A stretch of DNA of 41,385 nt from CAZBJJ01 sp964492245 (GCA_964492245.1 CAZBJJ010000014.1:1-41385); one strand, 5' to 3'. Shown: positions 23,356-32,405, counted from the stretch's first letter. Made by a program: numbers and translations. Notes: generated by a model from the letters alone, not told the origin.

Positions 23356-24103
23356 GGTGTAAAACCTCCCCAGCTAGGTTTTGGTAGGATCTAGCTCCAA
23401 CACAGCTCGCATCGAAGCGGGAAATAGGCAGGCCATGCGATGGTGCCTCGGCAATTCGGACATTCCTGGGGATAATGGTCCTAAAAATAACGTCCTTAAA
23501 GTACTCGCTAACTTGGCGAACCACATCTTGGGATAGGCGGGTGCGTTGATCGTACATGGTAAAAAAAATGCCCCCAATGCCAAGTTGTGGGTTTGTCGTC
23601 TTTTGTATGCGGTCGATGGTCTTTAACAGCAGCGAAAGCCCTTCCAAGGCGTAGTATTCGCACTGTAAAGGAATAAGAATTTCGTCTGCAGCTATCATTC
23701 CATTGAGCGTCAATACGCCCAAGGAAGGCGGGCAGTCTATAAAAATAAAATCGTAATTGTCTTTAAGAGGTGCTAGGGCATTTTTTAAATAATAATCTCG
23801 GTCCTCCTGTTCGACAAGCTCAATTGCCGCACCAGAAAGATCGATATTTGCCGGAATAATGCAGAGTCCAGGTACCACCGTCTCTTGGATGACATCCGCC
23901 GCCTTTGCGCTGCCGGCTAAGAGCTCATAAATACCTGGCTTTGTCCCATCTGCACCCACACCGCTGGTCATGTTTGCCTGGGAATCAAAATCCACAAGGA
24001 GGACCTTTTTGCCAGAGTCGGCTAAATAGGCCCCAATATTGATGGCAGAGGTCGTTTTTCCGACACCACCTTTTTGATTGACGAAAACGTATGTTCTTCC
24101 CAT
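23345..24103 (-). CDS. parA: chromosome partitioning ATPase ParA (Soj)
   Basis: This is a 252-aa deviant Walker ATPase: KGGVGKTT at residues 11-18, DFDSQANMTSG, and DCPPSLGVLTLNGM. It moves the ParB-bound origin region. ATG 24101-24103 gives MGRTYVFVNQKGG, the family start; upstream in-frame codons read into the divergent promoter region. TATACT ends nine bases before the ATG and there is no Shine-Dalgarno, so the leader is at most two or three bases. It heads the six-gene operon. Confidence 0.95.
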   Translation of the reverse strand: MGRTYVFVNQKGGVGKTTSAINIGAYLADSGKKVLLVDFDSQANMTSGVGADGTKPGIYELLAGSAKAADVIQETVVPGLCIIPANIDLSGAAIELVEQEDRDYYLKNALAPLKDNYDFIFIDCPPSLGVLTLNGMIAADEILIPLQCEYYALEGLSLLLKTIDRIQKTTNPQLGIGGIFFTMYDQRTRLSQDVVRQVSEYFKDVIFRTIIPRNVRIAEAPSHGLPISRFDASCVGARSYQNLAGEVLHRGS

Positions 24104-24112
24104 TGTGGCTTT

Positions 24113-24118
24113 AGTATA
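24113..24118 (-). promoter_or_regulatory. -10 box of the parA operon, near-leaderless
   Basis: TATACT on the minus strand lies nine bases before the parA ATG. The divergent DRTGG gene starts at 24143, so only 39 bases hold both control regions. The -35 hexamer is not clear. Confidence 0.45.
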
Positions 24119-24142
24119 ACATGTATTAGAATGATAGGAAAT

Positions 24143-24568
24143 ATGACCTTTATCGAAATTATAGAGAAACTGCCTGCACATATTGTAAGTGCTGGCCAAA
24201 ACTTCCCCGGTGAGCCCCTGTCCAAGGTTGTGGCCAGCGATTTAATGAGCGATGTCCTTGTCGTAGAGGCCGACAATTTACTTATTCTTACCTCGCTTTC
24301 CAGCGAACAGACGGTTCGCACTGCCGATATCGTTGGGGCCAGGGGGATTTTATTGGTAAACGATAAATCGCCACAGCCAGCAATGAAGCAGTTGGCCGAC
24401 GAGGTGGGGATTACCCTGCTTTCTACGCCCCTATCCATGTTCGAGGCCTGTGTTGCCATTGGCCAACTGCTCGCTGGTCGCCTGCCCCTGCCCCCCTGGA
24501 TGCTCCACGGCGAAAATTGTAACGAAGAAAAGTTTACAAAGGAGGATAGCAGTGCCAGCTCCCATTAA
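24143..24568 (+). CDS. DRTGG-domain protein
   Basis: This 141-aa soluble protein has the DRTGG fold: a beta-alpha pattern with GEPLSKVVASDLMSDVLVVEADNLLILTS, then TVRTADIVGARGILLVNDKSPQPAM and LLSTPLSMFEA. Such domains are found with HPr kinases, phosphotransacetylases and in stand-alone regulators of anaerobes; the ligand is not established. The start ATG 24143 is preceded by tagga. It overlaps the next gene by 17 bases. A second DRTGG-like gene lies 1.8 kb downstream in the same operon. Confidence 0.75.
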   Translation: MTFIEIIEKLPAHIVSAGQNFPGEPLSKVVASDLMSDVLVVEADNLLILTSLSSEQTVRTADIVGARGILLVNDKSPQPAMKQLADEVGITLLSTPLSMFEACVAIGQLLAGRLPLPPWMLHGENCNEEKFTKEDSSASSH

Positions 24569-25397
24569 GCTCTTGGCCCTCGATTTAGACGACACCCTAC
24601 TTCGGGCAGATCTTTCATTTTCCTATCATACGCGCACGGTATTAAAGCGCGCAGAGGCAGGAGGCCTTAAAATTGTGCTGGCCTCGGGGCGGGCACCGGC
24701 TGCTATGGAGCGCTATGCGCGCGAATTGCGTATGCATAAGCGGACCGGCTTTATGATAGCTAACAATGGGGCCACAATCCTCAATACCCTGAGCCAAGAA
24801 GTTATCTACGAACGCTTTTTGCCCCTAGAGCCGGCCCTGACCGTCTACGATTTGGCAACAGCCGAGGGCTTGCCCGTGCAAATTTACGATGGCGACACCA
24901 TTTATGTGTCTATGCGCAACGAGTATGCCGACCAAGACCAAAAACTCACCGGCCTGCGCCAGGTCTATGTAGAAAATTTTCGCGGTATACTTTCTACCGG
25001 CCAGAAAAAGCTCGTTATTCCCGGCGATCCCATTATGCTGCGCCCCTTGGAAATCATTTTAAAAAACCTTGTAGACAGCGAATTGACCATTTTTACCAGC
25101 AAACCCTATTTTTTAGAAATCCTACCCCCCAATACCGGAAAGGGCGAGGCGCTCAAAGAGCTCTCCGACGTCTTAGCTATAAAAAGATCGGAGATAATGG
25201 CCGTTGGCGACTCGATGAACGACGAATCCATGCTCAGCTGGGCCGGTTATGGGGTGGCAATGCGCAATAGCGACGAACGCATTAAGGCCATTGCCTCCTT
25301 TGTAAGCGATTACGACAACGAAGAGGACGGCGTTGCCGATATTGTCGAGCGCTATATTATTGCCGGCCAGCCCCTTCCGGTGCCCCCGCGGGTATAA
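24552..25397 (+). CDS. Cof-type HAD superfamily phosphatase
   Basis: This 281-aa protein has motif I LDLDDTLL (nucleophile D11), motif II VLASGR, motif III Lys in TGQKKLVIPG and motif IV GDSMNDESMLSW. A type IIB cap domain lies between them. Such enzymes hydrolyse sugar phosphates or flavin/pyridoxal phosphates; the substrate here cannot be read from sequence. The start is GTG 24552, six bases after aaggagg. It is embedded in the DRTGG/CBS-ATPase/PHP gene set. Confidence 0.9.
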   Translation: MPAPIKLLALDLDDTLLRADLSFSYHTRTVLKRAEAGGLKIVLASGRAPAAMERYARELRMHKRTGFMIANNGATILNTLSQEVIYERFLPLEPALTVYDLATAEGLPVQIYDGDTIYVSMRNEYADQDQKLTGLRQVYVENFRGILSTGQKKLVIPGDPIMLRPLEIILKNLVDSELTIFTSKPYFLEILPPNTGKGEALKELSDVLAIKRSEIMAVGDSMNDESMLSWAGYGVAMRNSDERIKAIASFVSDYDNEEDGVADIVERYIIAGQPLPVPPRV

Positions 25398-25411
25398 AAA
25401 AGGACAGGCCA

Positions 25412-26368
25412 TTGATCGAAGATTCTGCCATCCCTATCAATACCGAAAATTCGCCATCAGTTATTCTGGAACTTATTTATCGCTTAAAAATAAAAGATAT
25501 AATGTCTGCCAGCCTTATAAGCGGGAAGCGGGGCGACACGCTGCGCCATGTGCAAGAGCTTATGCGGGAAAACTATATTACCGGTATTCCCATAGCCGAT
25601 GGCAACCGGCTTATTGGTCTTATATCGATAGACGATATCGTAAACGCCTTGGACAAGGGCTATATCGACGATCCGGTAGAAAAGCGAATGACCCGCAACG
25701 TTATTGTACTGGAAGACGACATGCCCCTGGCCTTTGCCGTCTCCTATTTAAATAAATACCGGTTCGGGCGTTTTCCTGTTTTAAATAAAAAACGCGAGCT
25801 GGTGGGTATTATTACTTCGAAGGACGTTATTAACACCCTATTGGTCGAAATGAATCGCGAGGTGCTGCGTCTGGAGCAGGCCCAAAAAAAGACCGGGCGG
25901 GCAAACACAAGGGCCGGCGACACCGAGCTAGAGTTTATGACCGTCCGCTACGACTTTGAGCGGGCAGGGAAGGCCTCCACCGATATTAAAAAGGCTCTTA
26001 AAAAACGCAATATCGACCCCGCTATTATCCGCCGAATTGCCATTGCCTGCTACGAGCTGGAAATAAACCAGGTTGTGCACTCTTGGGGGGGTAGCCTATA
26101 TTGCTCAATTTTAGAGGACCGGGTAATAATTAGGGCCGAGGACAAGGGGCCGGGAATTCCCGATATCGACCTCGCGCTTCAGGAAGGCTGGTCCACCGCC
26201 AACGAGTGGATTCGTTCTCTGGGCTTTGGGGCGGGCATGGGGCTGGCAAATACCAAGCGAAATTCGGATGAGTTTCTTATTGAGTCGGCAGACAACAGCC
26301 CGACTAAGGTAATATCTACCATATATTTGAGTGCCGACAAGAAAAAAAAGGCAGAAAAAAAGAAATAA
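25412..26368 (+). CDS. CBS-pair protein fused to an RsbW-like ATPase domain
   Basis: This 318-aa protein has two CBS motifs (residues about 25-140; IPIADGNRLIGLISIDDIVNAL and FPVLNKKRELVGIITSKDVIN), a linker, and a GHKL ATPase domain. The ATPase shows N box CYELEINQVVHS, G1 EDKGPGIPD and G2 GFGAGMGLANTKR. CBS domains usually sense adenosine ligands, and the ATPase type is that of anti-sigma kinases. The start is TTG 25412, about six bases after aaaggac; the next ATG is 29 codons later inside the first CBS unit. The lysine-rich tail is unusual. Confidence 0.85.
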   Translation: MIEDSAIPINTENSPSVILELIYRLKIKDIMSASLISGKRGDTLRHVQELMRENYITGIPIADGNRLIGLISIDDIVNALDKGYIDDPVEKRMTRNVIVLEDDMPLAFAVSYLNKYRFGRFPVLNKKRELVGIITSKDVINTLLVEMNREVLRLEQAQKKTGRANTRAGDTELEFMTVRYDFERAGKASTDIKKALKKRNIDPAIIRRIAIACYELEINQVVHSWGGSLYCSILEDRVIIRAEDKGPGIPDIDLALQEGWSTANEWIRSLGFGAGMGLANTKRNSDEFLIESADNSPTKVISTIYLSADKKKKAEKKK

Positions 26369-26380
26369 AAGGAAGTAAAT

Positions 26381-26716
26381 ATGGATATTGATACCGTATT
26401 GGCACTTATACAGGGGGAATTGCTTCAGGGCAGGCCCGGAGATACCGAGATACGGGGCGTTTACACCTCAGATCTGCTCTCCGACGTTATGGCACATGCC
26501 GAGGCCGGCGACGCCCTTGTTACGATTCAGGCGCATAAAAACACCCTGGCAGTTGCCACCCTGGTAAACAGCCCGCTCGTAATTATTTGCAATAAGCGTC
26601 CGGTTCAGGATGATATGCTTGCCGTCGCCGAGGAGGAAGATATTGCAATAATTCGCACCAGCTTAAACCAGTACGAGGTCTCTGGGCGCCTGTACCAGGG
26701 ATTCGCTGGCGCATAG
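26381..26716 (+). CDS. DRTGG-like small protein
   Basis: This 111-aa protein has the same fold pattern as the gene at 24143: IQGELLQGRPGDTEIRGVYTSDLLSDVMAHAEAGDALVTIQ, then VATLVNSPLVIICNKRPVQDDML and EDIAIIRT. aaggaag precedes the ATG. It ends three bases before the PHP gene, which has no clear ribosome site of its own. Confidence 0.75.
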   Translation: MDIDTVLALIQGELLQGRPGDTEIRGVYTSDLLSDVMAHAEAGDALVTIQAHKNTLAVATLVNSPLVIICNKRPVQDDMLAVAEEEDIAIIRTSLNQYEVSGRLYQGFAGA

Positions 26717-26719
26717 CCA

Positions 26720-27484
26720 ATGTCATTGCGGGCCGATTTTCACAATCATTCCTGCCTTTCCCCCTGCGGTTCGCTGGAGCTTTCGCCACAGGTATTGGCC
26801 GCGCGGGCCAAGGCGATGGGCCTGGAATTTCTGGCCCTCACCGATCATAACTCTGCCTTAAACTGTCCCGCTTTTTCCCAGGCCTGTACAGAACAGGGCA
26901 TTGTGCCGCTGTATGGTCTAGAGGCCACTACCCAGGAAGAGGTCCATGTGCTCTGCCTCTTCCCCTTTTTAGATGCCGCCCTGGCATTTGGCGAACTTGT
27001 ATATTCCCACCTCTTTCCAATTCCCAATAGGCCAGAGCGCTTTGGCGACCAGGTCTGGGTAGACGAGCAGGAGTATATCGGCGGCGAGGTGGAGCTTTGG
27101 CTGGGTGGCGCCCTAGACATAGGGGTCGACGACATAGCCGGCGAGGTGGATGTGTTTGGCGGCCTTTGCATTCCGGCCCATATCGATCGCCCCGCCTTTT
27201 CTATGACTAGCCAGCTGGGCTTTGTCGTCAAGGGGCCCTGGGCGGCCCTGGAATGTATACAGCTGCCCCCAAGCTGCAAGACGGGGACCTATCCGCTCAT
27301 TACCTCTTCGGATGCACATTATCCCGAAAACGTGGGCTGTCGGGCTTTTAATTTGGATATTACTAAGGATGCCCTTATCGATGCCGGTGTTGGGGGCAGG
27401 CAGCCTCCATCGGGGCGCCCTCTTTTAGAGGCAAGAGGGCTTATACTTAGCGCCTTGGCCAGCCGGCCCCGGGGCTCGCTTTAG
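26720..27484 (+). CDS. PHP-domain phosphoesterase
   Basis: This 254-aa protein has the polymerase/histidinol-phosphatase fold: metal motif DFHNHS (H8, H10), TDHNS, PLYGLEATTQEEVHVLC, and late motifs CIPAHIDRPAFS and SSDAHYPE. It likely cleaves a phosphoester, with substrate unknown. No Shine-Dalgarno is seen, and the start lies three bases after the previous stop, so translation is probably coupled. Its stop overlaps that of the convergent EIIA gene by three bases. Confidence 0.9.
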   Translation: MSLRADFHNHSCLSPCGSLELSPQVLAARAKAMGLEFLALTDHNSALNCPAFSQACTEQGIVPLYGLEATTQEEVHVLCLFPFLDAALAFGELVYSHLFPIPNRPERFGDQVWVDEQEYIGGEVELWLGGALDIGVDDIAGEVDVFGGLCIPAHIDRPAFSMTSQLGFVVKGPWAALECIQLPPSCKTGTYPLITSSDAHYPENVGCRAFNLDITKDALIDAGVGGRQPPSGRPLLEARGLILSALASRPRGSL

Positions 27485-27981
27485 GTATTTGCCCACTGCT
27501 TTTCGGCCTCTTCGATCGCCGCGCGTATTTCCCGATCATCTGCCCGATGGGCCAGAAGGGTTTTAAAAGATTCTTTGCGACAGAGATAGCTTATGCGCGA
27601 AAGGGTGCGCAAATGCTCGCGCGCCGACGAAGAGAGAATGCAGATAAGGCTGTGGACAAGCTTGCCATCGAGGGCCTTCCAGGAAATGGGGTCCTGCAAA
27701 AAGCATACCGAAATAAGCTGGTGCTCCGGCTGGGCAAGGAGCGGCGTTCTAGGGTGGGGCAGGGCAATTCCATCTCCTATGGCGGTGGGCATAAGGGCTT
27801 CGCGCTCGACCATCGCCTGTAAGAGAATATTGCCCTGTAACTCTGGTGGCAGGGGGATGGTCTGTACTAGGTCGGTCAGTATTTCCTTAACGCTACCGCC
27901 CTGCAGGTTGTAATAGACCCCGCCACGGGACAGGAGATCGGTTAAAGAGCTGTAATTATTTGTCTCGCTTTTCTGTTCCAT
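27481..27981 (-). CDS. PtsN-like EIIA (mannitol/fructose-type) phosphocarrier
   Basis: This 166-aa single-domain EIIA has phospho-site His76 in GIALPHPR, after LLQAMVEREALMPTAIGDG, and ISWKALDGKLVHSLICILSS. Without transporter domains, such proteins regulate instead of transport (nitrogen PTS type). The start is ATG 27979-27981, preceded by taggagc; longer frames overlap the previous gene in the wrong register. It overlaps the preceding 681-aa gene by 26 bases. Confidence 0.9.
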   Translation of the reverse strand: MEQKSETNNYSSLTDLLSRGGVYYNLQGGSVKEILTDLVQTIPLPPELQGNILLQAMVEREALMPTAIGDGIALPHPRTPLLAQPEHQLISVCFLQDPISWKALDGKLVHSLICILSSSAREHLRTLSRISYLCRKESFKTLLAHRADDREIRAAIEEAEKQWANT

Positions 27982-30001
27982 GCTTGCTCCTAAATGTGGC
28001 CAAGGCCCTGTTCGCCTGCGATATATCCGCCTCTTCAGAGTTAAAATTTTCGCCCAAAAGCTCAATTGCTTCGCGGTGCAATTCAGATTTTTTGTTGTAT
28101 ATGGCACTGGTCATTCTGCGCCAACTCAGAGGCCCCCCGATATGCTCTGGCGGACAGGCGCCCTCGCCGGCACTACAGTATACCACTTCTTGGGAATATA
28201 GATGTTCTTCGCCAATAAGTTTAATCGTAAATTCCCATTCGGCAGTAAAATCGTAGAAATAGGTAATTTCGCTGATGCCGGCAGCAACAAGCTCGCTCAG
28301 GCAGGTGGTTTTTGTTTCGAGGTCCTCTTCTTCGTTGCCGTAGGTTTTGCCATCAATTAAAAAGCCATGCAAAAACCTGCCCGACCAGCCCAGGGTGCGT
28401 TGAATTACCTCGTGCAGCTCGTATAGGCTTAAATTTTGAGGTAAAAGAAGACGTCGCCAGAAGTTTGTGCCCAACAGGTTCAGTTGGGCAATGAGCATGG
28501 GGCTCTTGTCGATCTGTTCGCTCTGCGATGTTTTAACAAGGGAAAGATTGTCTTTACGCCAATTGTGCTGGCTCTCCTGGAAATCTTCGTATAGCTCACT
28601 CCAAGTCTCTTCCATTATGGTGAGGCTTATGGCAAAGCTTTCCAGCGCCTGCGGATTTTTGTTCAATTCAATTTCCATTGTCTCCAGCATCTCGGCACAG
28701 TGGTATTTGAGCTGGGAAATAGCGGCAAAAAGATGTTTAGACAGCCAGCGAAAATTATTGTCCAGCAGGTTCATCGAGGATTCAACTTGGAGGATGCCCT
28801 GAAAGAGATTGCAGGCAGCATTGCGCACCTCTCCAATCTGATAGTCCTTAAAACGGTTATAGCTGGGCTTTAGTATTTCGATGCCTTCTTGAATAAATTC
28901 AAGGAGGGTGTTTTGGGAAACAGCATCCAGCTGAACATGGGAGGGAACAAGGCGATCATACACAAATTGAACAGAGACCCTGTCTTGCCAAAGGGCATCG
29001 CATATAAAGGCCCCAACGATGGCTAGGGAAATACGCGCTCCTGCCTGGGCAAGGGCGGTCTCGAATGGCAGTAGATCCGCCTGGCCTTCAAATGGCTTTT
29101 CGAGCTGAGAAAAGTCAATTTCCTTTCCCAACTGCCAGAGACGGCTTTCCATGCCATAATTGGTAAGGACAATGCCATTGTCCTGCTCCAAGAGAAATTC
29201 TTCTAGGGCCATTGCGGGCAGTTCGAAGACCTCCTCGCCAGCAAACCAATAGGCCCAGGCAATTTGCTCTTCGATGGAAATGCCGGCAGAAATGTGCAAA
29301 AACGATTTGTTAAAGCCCTCTCGAAGCTGTTTTTCCCAGTTTGCGAGTGAACGCCCCGAAATGGAAGCCTGCGCCATTTTTTTAGAAACAAAGCTAAGCT
29401 CAAAGACAGCCTCTTCCCAGTCGCTACAGTGAATACGCACATAGTCCTCCGGCGAAAAGCCATGTTTGCGGTAAAAGCTGCGCATATCCAAACAGGTAAT
29501 TGAAACCTCGGCGGGGTCTTCGAAGGGATCTGCGTTATAGGCCTTCTCGTTTTGCTCGTTGTCGGATGCCACATATTGCGGGCTGTATTCGGGGCCGAAA
29601 AGATCGTAAAAGCTATAGATCTCTTCCGGTGGAGCCTCGATCGTGGTGCTGGGAATTGGTTTTTTATCGTAATAAAATTGGAGTTCGTGTGGCATTAGCC
29701 GAGGGTTCATAAGCGGAATAGCGCGGTGGCCGGGAATAAGAACCCCATTTGCTATTTCGATGCGACTGGGCTTTATCAGCAAGGCCTTATTTTCAAACAC
29801 CGCTTTACGCGAAATCCACTGTTTGTCACTCAAGGGAAAGACCGGTCGGTGGGTTAAAAAAAGAGTCTTAATTTCCACAGGTAAATGACGACTTCCCGTA
29901 GCATCTTGCTTTAAAACGTGCTCCACCACCTGCTCGGTGGAAAATGAACTTGACGCCTTGTCGATAAAGTCGTATAGGCATTCTTCTTGAAACAATGTCA
30001 T
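27956..30001 (-). CDS. large protein with C-terminal pRiA4b ORF-3-like domain
   Basis: This 681-aa protein has no signal peptide or membrane helix. The C-terminal region (about 515-640) fits the plasmid pRiA4b ORF-3-like family: LLLPQNLSLYELHEVIQRTLGWSGRFLHGFLIDG, then YDFTAEWEFTIKLIGEE and CSAGEGACPPEHIGGP. The first 500 residues are mainly helical and match nothing I recognise. It overlaps thrC by four bases and the EIIA gene by 26, so it belongs to the same transcript. Function unknown. Confidence 0.75.
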   Translation of the reverse strand: MTLFQEECLYDFIDKASSSFSTEQVVEHVLKQDATGSRHLPVEIKTLFLTHRPVFPLSDKQWISRKAVFENKALLIKPSRIEIANGVLIPGHRAIPLMNPRLMPHELQFYYDKKPIPSTTIEAPPEEIYSFYDLFGPEYSPQYVASDNEQNEKAYNADPFEDPAEVSITCLDMRSFYRKHGFSPEDYVRIHCSDWEEAVFELSFVSKKMAQASISGRSLANWEKQLREGFNKSFLHISAGISIEEQIAWAYWFAGEEVFELPAMALEEFLLEQDNGIVLTNYGMESRLWQLGKEIDFSQLEKPFEGQADLLPFETALAQAGARISLAIVGAFICDALWQDRVSVQFVYDRLVPSHVQLDAVSQNTLLEFIQEGIEILKPSYNRFKDYQIGEVRNAACNLFQGILQVESSMNLLDNNFRWLSKHLFAAISQLKYHCAEMLETMEIELNKNPQALESFAISLTIMEETWSELYEDFQESQHNWRKDNLSLVKTSQSEQIDKSPMLIAQLNLLGTNFWRRLLLPQNLSLYELHEVIQRTLGWSGRFLHGFLIDGKTYGNEEEDLETKTTCLSELVAAGISEITYFYDFTAEWEFTIKLIGEEHLYSQEVVYCSAGEGACPPEHIGGPLSWRRMTSAIYNKKSELHREAIELLGENFNSEEADISQANRALATFRSKHGTEKRDK

Positions 30002-31365
30002 ATTTCTATGTGCTGCTTAAGGGTATTTATAAGCTCTTCGGCATTCGCCTCGATGTTTGTGGCCCGTACTTCTCGTTCCATTGCCTGTAAAAGGGCAGGT
30101 GGCATAGGTACAGACAGGCTCAGTGGTTCGACAATTTCGGAGAATTTGGCCGGATGTGCCGTGGACGCAATAATTTTAGCCTGGCAAAGATGCTGATTGT
30201 CTTCTTCCAGTTTATCCAGAGCCCTCCAGCCCACCGCCGTGTGTGGGTCCAGCAGGTAGCCAGTCTGTTCGTAGATGTTTTTAATGGTGGCAGAGGTCTC
30301 TTTGTCGTCGACCCAGACCCCACGTATAAGAGCGGCCAATTCCCGGTATGAATACTGGGCCTGCATGCGTTCAAAATTGCTGGGTGCACCGACATCCATT
30401 GCATTGGAAAGAGTGGAAACAGAATTTCGTGGCTCGTAGGAGCCAGTGTTTAAATATTCGGGTACCGTTTTGTTGATATTTGTGGCAGCAATAAACTGGT
30501 TTATCGGGGCGCCCATTTCTCGGGCATATAGCCCGGCAGTTAAATTGCCAAAATTGCCCGAGGGCACGCAAATGGCAATACTATCTGCATTTTTCCCGCT
30601 GGAAACAGGGCCAGGCCTAGTGCGCACACTGGCAGGGCCCTCGGGGTCGAGCCTGCCTGCCCAAGCCCTGCCGGCAGCCGCCGAATAATAAATAGCCTGG
30701 GGAATGAGTCGGGCAATATTGATGGAGTTGGCCGACGAAAGCTCGTAGTTCTGCCGCATCTCTTCGTTGTTAAACACCGCTTTTACCATGGCTTGGCAGT
30801 CGTCGAAGCTGCCATTTACCGAAAAGGCCCTTACATTGCCCCCGAGACCTGCAATTTGCCGCTCCTGCAGGGGGCTTACCCGCCCCTTTGGATAGAGCAC
30901 ATAGACGTCTATGCCCGGAACACCAAAGAAGCCATCCGCAACGGCCCCGCCGGTATCGCCAGAGGTGGCAACCAATATATTCAGCTTTTTATCTTCGCCC
31001 CGGCGCAACCACGAAAAGGCTCGGGCCATAAAGCGGGCTCCAAAGTCTTTAAAAGCTGCAGTCGGGCCGTGGTAGAGCTCTAAAACCATTCTATCGTCAG
31101 CACCGACAAGGGGGGCGGGAAAGTTAAATGCTGCGTGGACAATTTCTTCCAGGGTCGAAGTGGGAATTTCGCCCGCAACGAAGGGCCGAATAGTCTCTAG
31201 AGCGATGTCGCAAAGGCCCATGCTCGGCAGCGAGCGGCGAACCGAACTGGAGTAATGGGGAATTTTTTCGGGAACATACAGCCCGCCATCTGGGGCAAGG
31301 CCCCGCAGGGCCGCAGTGGCAAAAGAAACCGCACCGGATTTATCGCGTGTGCTATAATATCGCAT
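29998..31365 (-). CDS. thrC: threonine synthase
   Basis: This PLP enzyme, 455 aa, converts O-phosphohomoserine to threonine. It begins MRYYSTRDKSGAVSFATA, the usual start. PLP-binding Lys106 lies in LYHGPTAAFKDFGARF, SGDTGGAVADGF is the phosphate-binding loop, and IARLIPQAIYYSA and GNFGNLTAGLYA follow. A stretch rich in Gly, Pro and Ser near residues 240-255 looks like an inserted loop. The site gatgggga lies 7 bases before the ATG. A gap of 65 bases separates it from lgt. Confidence 0.95.
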   Translation of the reverse strand: MRYYSTRDKSGAVSFATAALRGLAPDGGLYVPEKIPHYSSSVRRSLPSMGLCDIALETIRPFVAGEIPTSTLEEIVHAAFNFPAPLVGADDRMVLELYHGPTAAFKDFGARFMARAFSWLRRGEDKKLNILVATSGDTGGAVADGFFGVPGIDVYVLYPKGRVSPLQERQIAGLGGNVRAFSVNGSFDDCQAMVKAVFNNEEMRQNYELSSANSINIARLIPQAIYYSAAAGRAWAGRLDPEGPASVRTRPGPVSSGKNADSIAICVPSGNFGNLTAGLYAREMGAPINQFIAATNINKTVPEYLNTGSYEPRNSVSTLSNAMDVGAPSNFERMQAQYSYRELAALIRGVWVDDKETSATIKNIYEQTGYLLDPHTAVGWRALDKLEEDNQHLCQAKIIASTAHPAKFSEIVEPLSLSVPMPPALLQAMEREVRATNIEANAEELINTLKQHIEI

Positions 31366-31430
31366 AGTACATCCCCATCTTTTATATTGGCAATACGTAA
31401 AAGGCCTTAGCCCAAATATAGCGTCTTTTA

Positions 31431-32405
31431 CTACTTTCGTCGACTCTTTTCGCCCTTATTAATGCCGTCCCAGGCGTCGGGAAGCCTAGCTGCAATAAGC
31501 CACCAAACAAGGCCCGCTACAATCATCAAAAAGCAAAGAATTTGGCCCATGCTAATATTAAAAACCGAAGAAAAAAGGGCGGGCGGTATATCCGTTTTTA
31601 CAAAGCTTATAACATAGCCTAGATCGGCGTCGGGCTCTCTAAAATATTCCAAAATAAAGCGGATAAAACCATAGCCCACTAGGAAGGCGCCAATCATAAA
31701 GCCGCGGAACAATTTTTTATTGCGCAGGCTCCAGAGAATGGCCCAGAGCACTAAGCCCTCGAAAAGGGCCTCGTAGAGTTGGGAGGGGTGGCGGGGCAAA
31801 TTGATAAGCGCAATCGAGCTGGTATCCAGTCCGGCTCGATTGGCGATGTCGTTCACCCAGGCTGTGCTCAGGGGATATTTTGGCGCATGGGGAAAAATCA
31901 TTGCAAAGGGCATGGCGCTAACTCGGCCCCAGAGCTCGCCATTTATAAAGTTCCCTATTCGACCAAAGGTGTAGCCCAGGGGTATGGACAGTGCAAAGAG
32001 GTCTCCCACTGTGCGAATAGAAAGGGAATAGCGGCGACAATACAGAACAAAGCCCAAAAGCCCCCCAATAACGCCACCATGAAAGCTCATGCCCTGAAGC
32101 CCTACAAAGGTTTTACCGCGGAAGGGCCAGAAAATAAGCCAGGGTTTTTGCCAGTACAGGCCCGAGGTTTCGTAGACTAGGGTGCCAAAGATTCTCGCGC
32201 CCAGCAAAAGCCCTACAATGCCCCAAAAGAAAATACCCTGAATATCGTCGGCGCTCCAAGGCAGTTTTCGCTCTTTTGCGGCCCGGGAAAAGACAAGATA
32301 GGCAATTGAGAAGGCCACAAAATACATAAGCCCGTACCAGCGGACAGGAAGGCCAGGTATTATTTCTGGCTTTAACCAGGCTGGAAAATGCACTGCCAAA
32401 GGCAT
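31431..32405 (-). CDS. lgt: prolipoprotein diacylglyceryl transferase
   Basis: This 324-aa inner-membrane enzyme adds diacylglycerol to the lipobox Cys of lipoproteins, which abound in spirochaetes. It has about seven membrane helices, the signature GRIGNFINGELWGR, SFHGGVIGGLLGF and HPSQLYEALFEGL. aaggag precedes the ATG by six bases. It lies 32 bases behind the FapA-like gene. Confidence 0.95.
   Translation of the reverse strand: MPLAVHFPAWLKPEIIPGLPVRWYGLMYFVAFSIAYLVFSRAAKERKLPWSADDIQGIFFWGIVGLLLGARIFGTLVYETSGLYWQKPWLIFWPFRGKTFVGLQGMSFHGGVIGGLLGFVLYCRRYSLSIRTVGDLFALSIPLGYTFGRIGNFINGELWGRVSAMPFAMIFPHAPKYPLSTAWVNDIANRAGLDTSSIALINLPRHPSQLYEALFEGLVLWAILWSLRNKKLFRGFMIGAFLVGYGFIRFILEYFREPDADLGYVISFVKTDIPPALFSSVFNISMGQILCFLMIVAGLVWWLIAARLPDAWDGINKGEKSRRK

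Noticed and set aside
22420..24142. A parS site near parAB.
   Set aside because: No TGTTTCACGTGAAACA-like palindrome is visible in this region or elsewhere in the window on inspection.
27477..27490. A terminator between the convergent PHP and EIIA genes.
   Set aside because: The stop codons overlap, and no inverted repeat or T run is present within the neighbouring bases.
27956..30001. The pRiA4b ORF-3-like domain as evidence of a plasmid or transposon.
   Set aside because: The family is widespread on chromosomes. There are no inverted repeats, transposase or composition shift, and the gene is overlapped by thrC and the EIIA gene.
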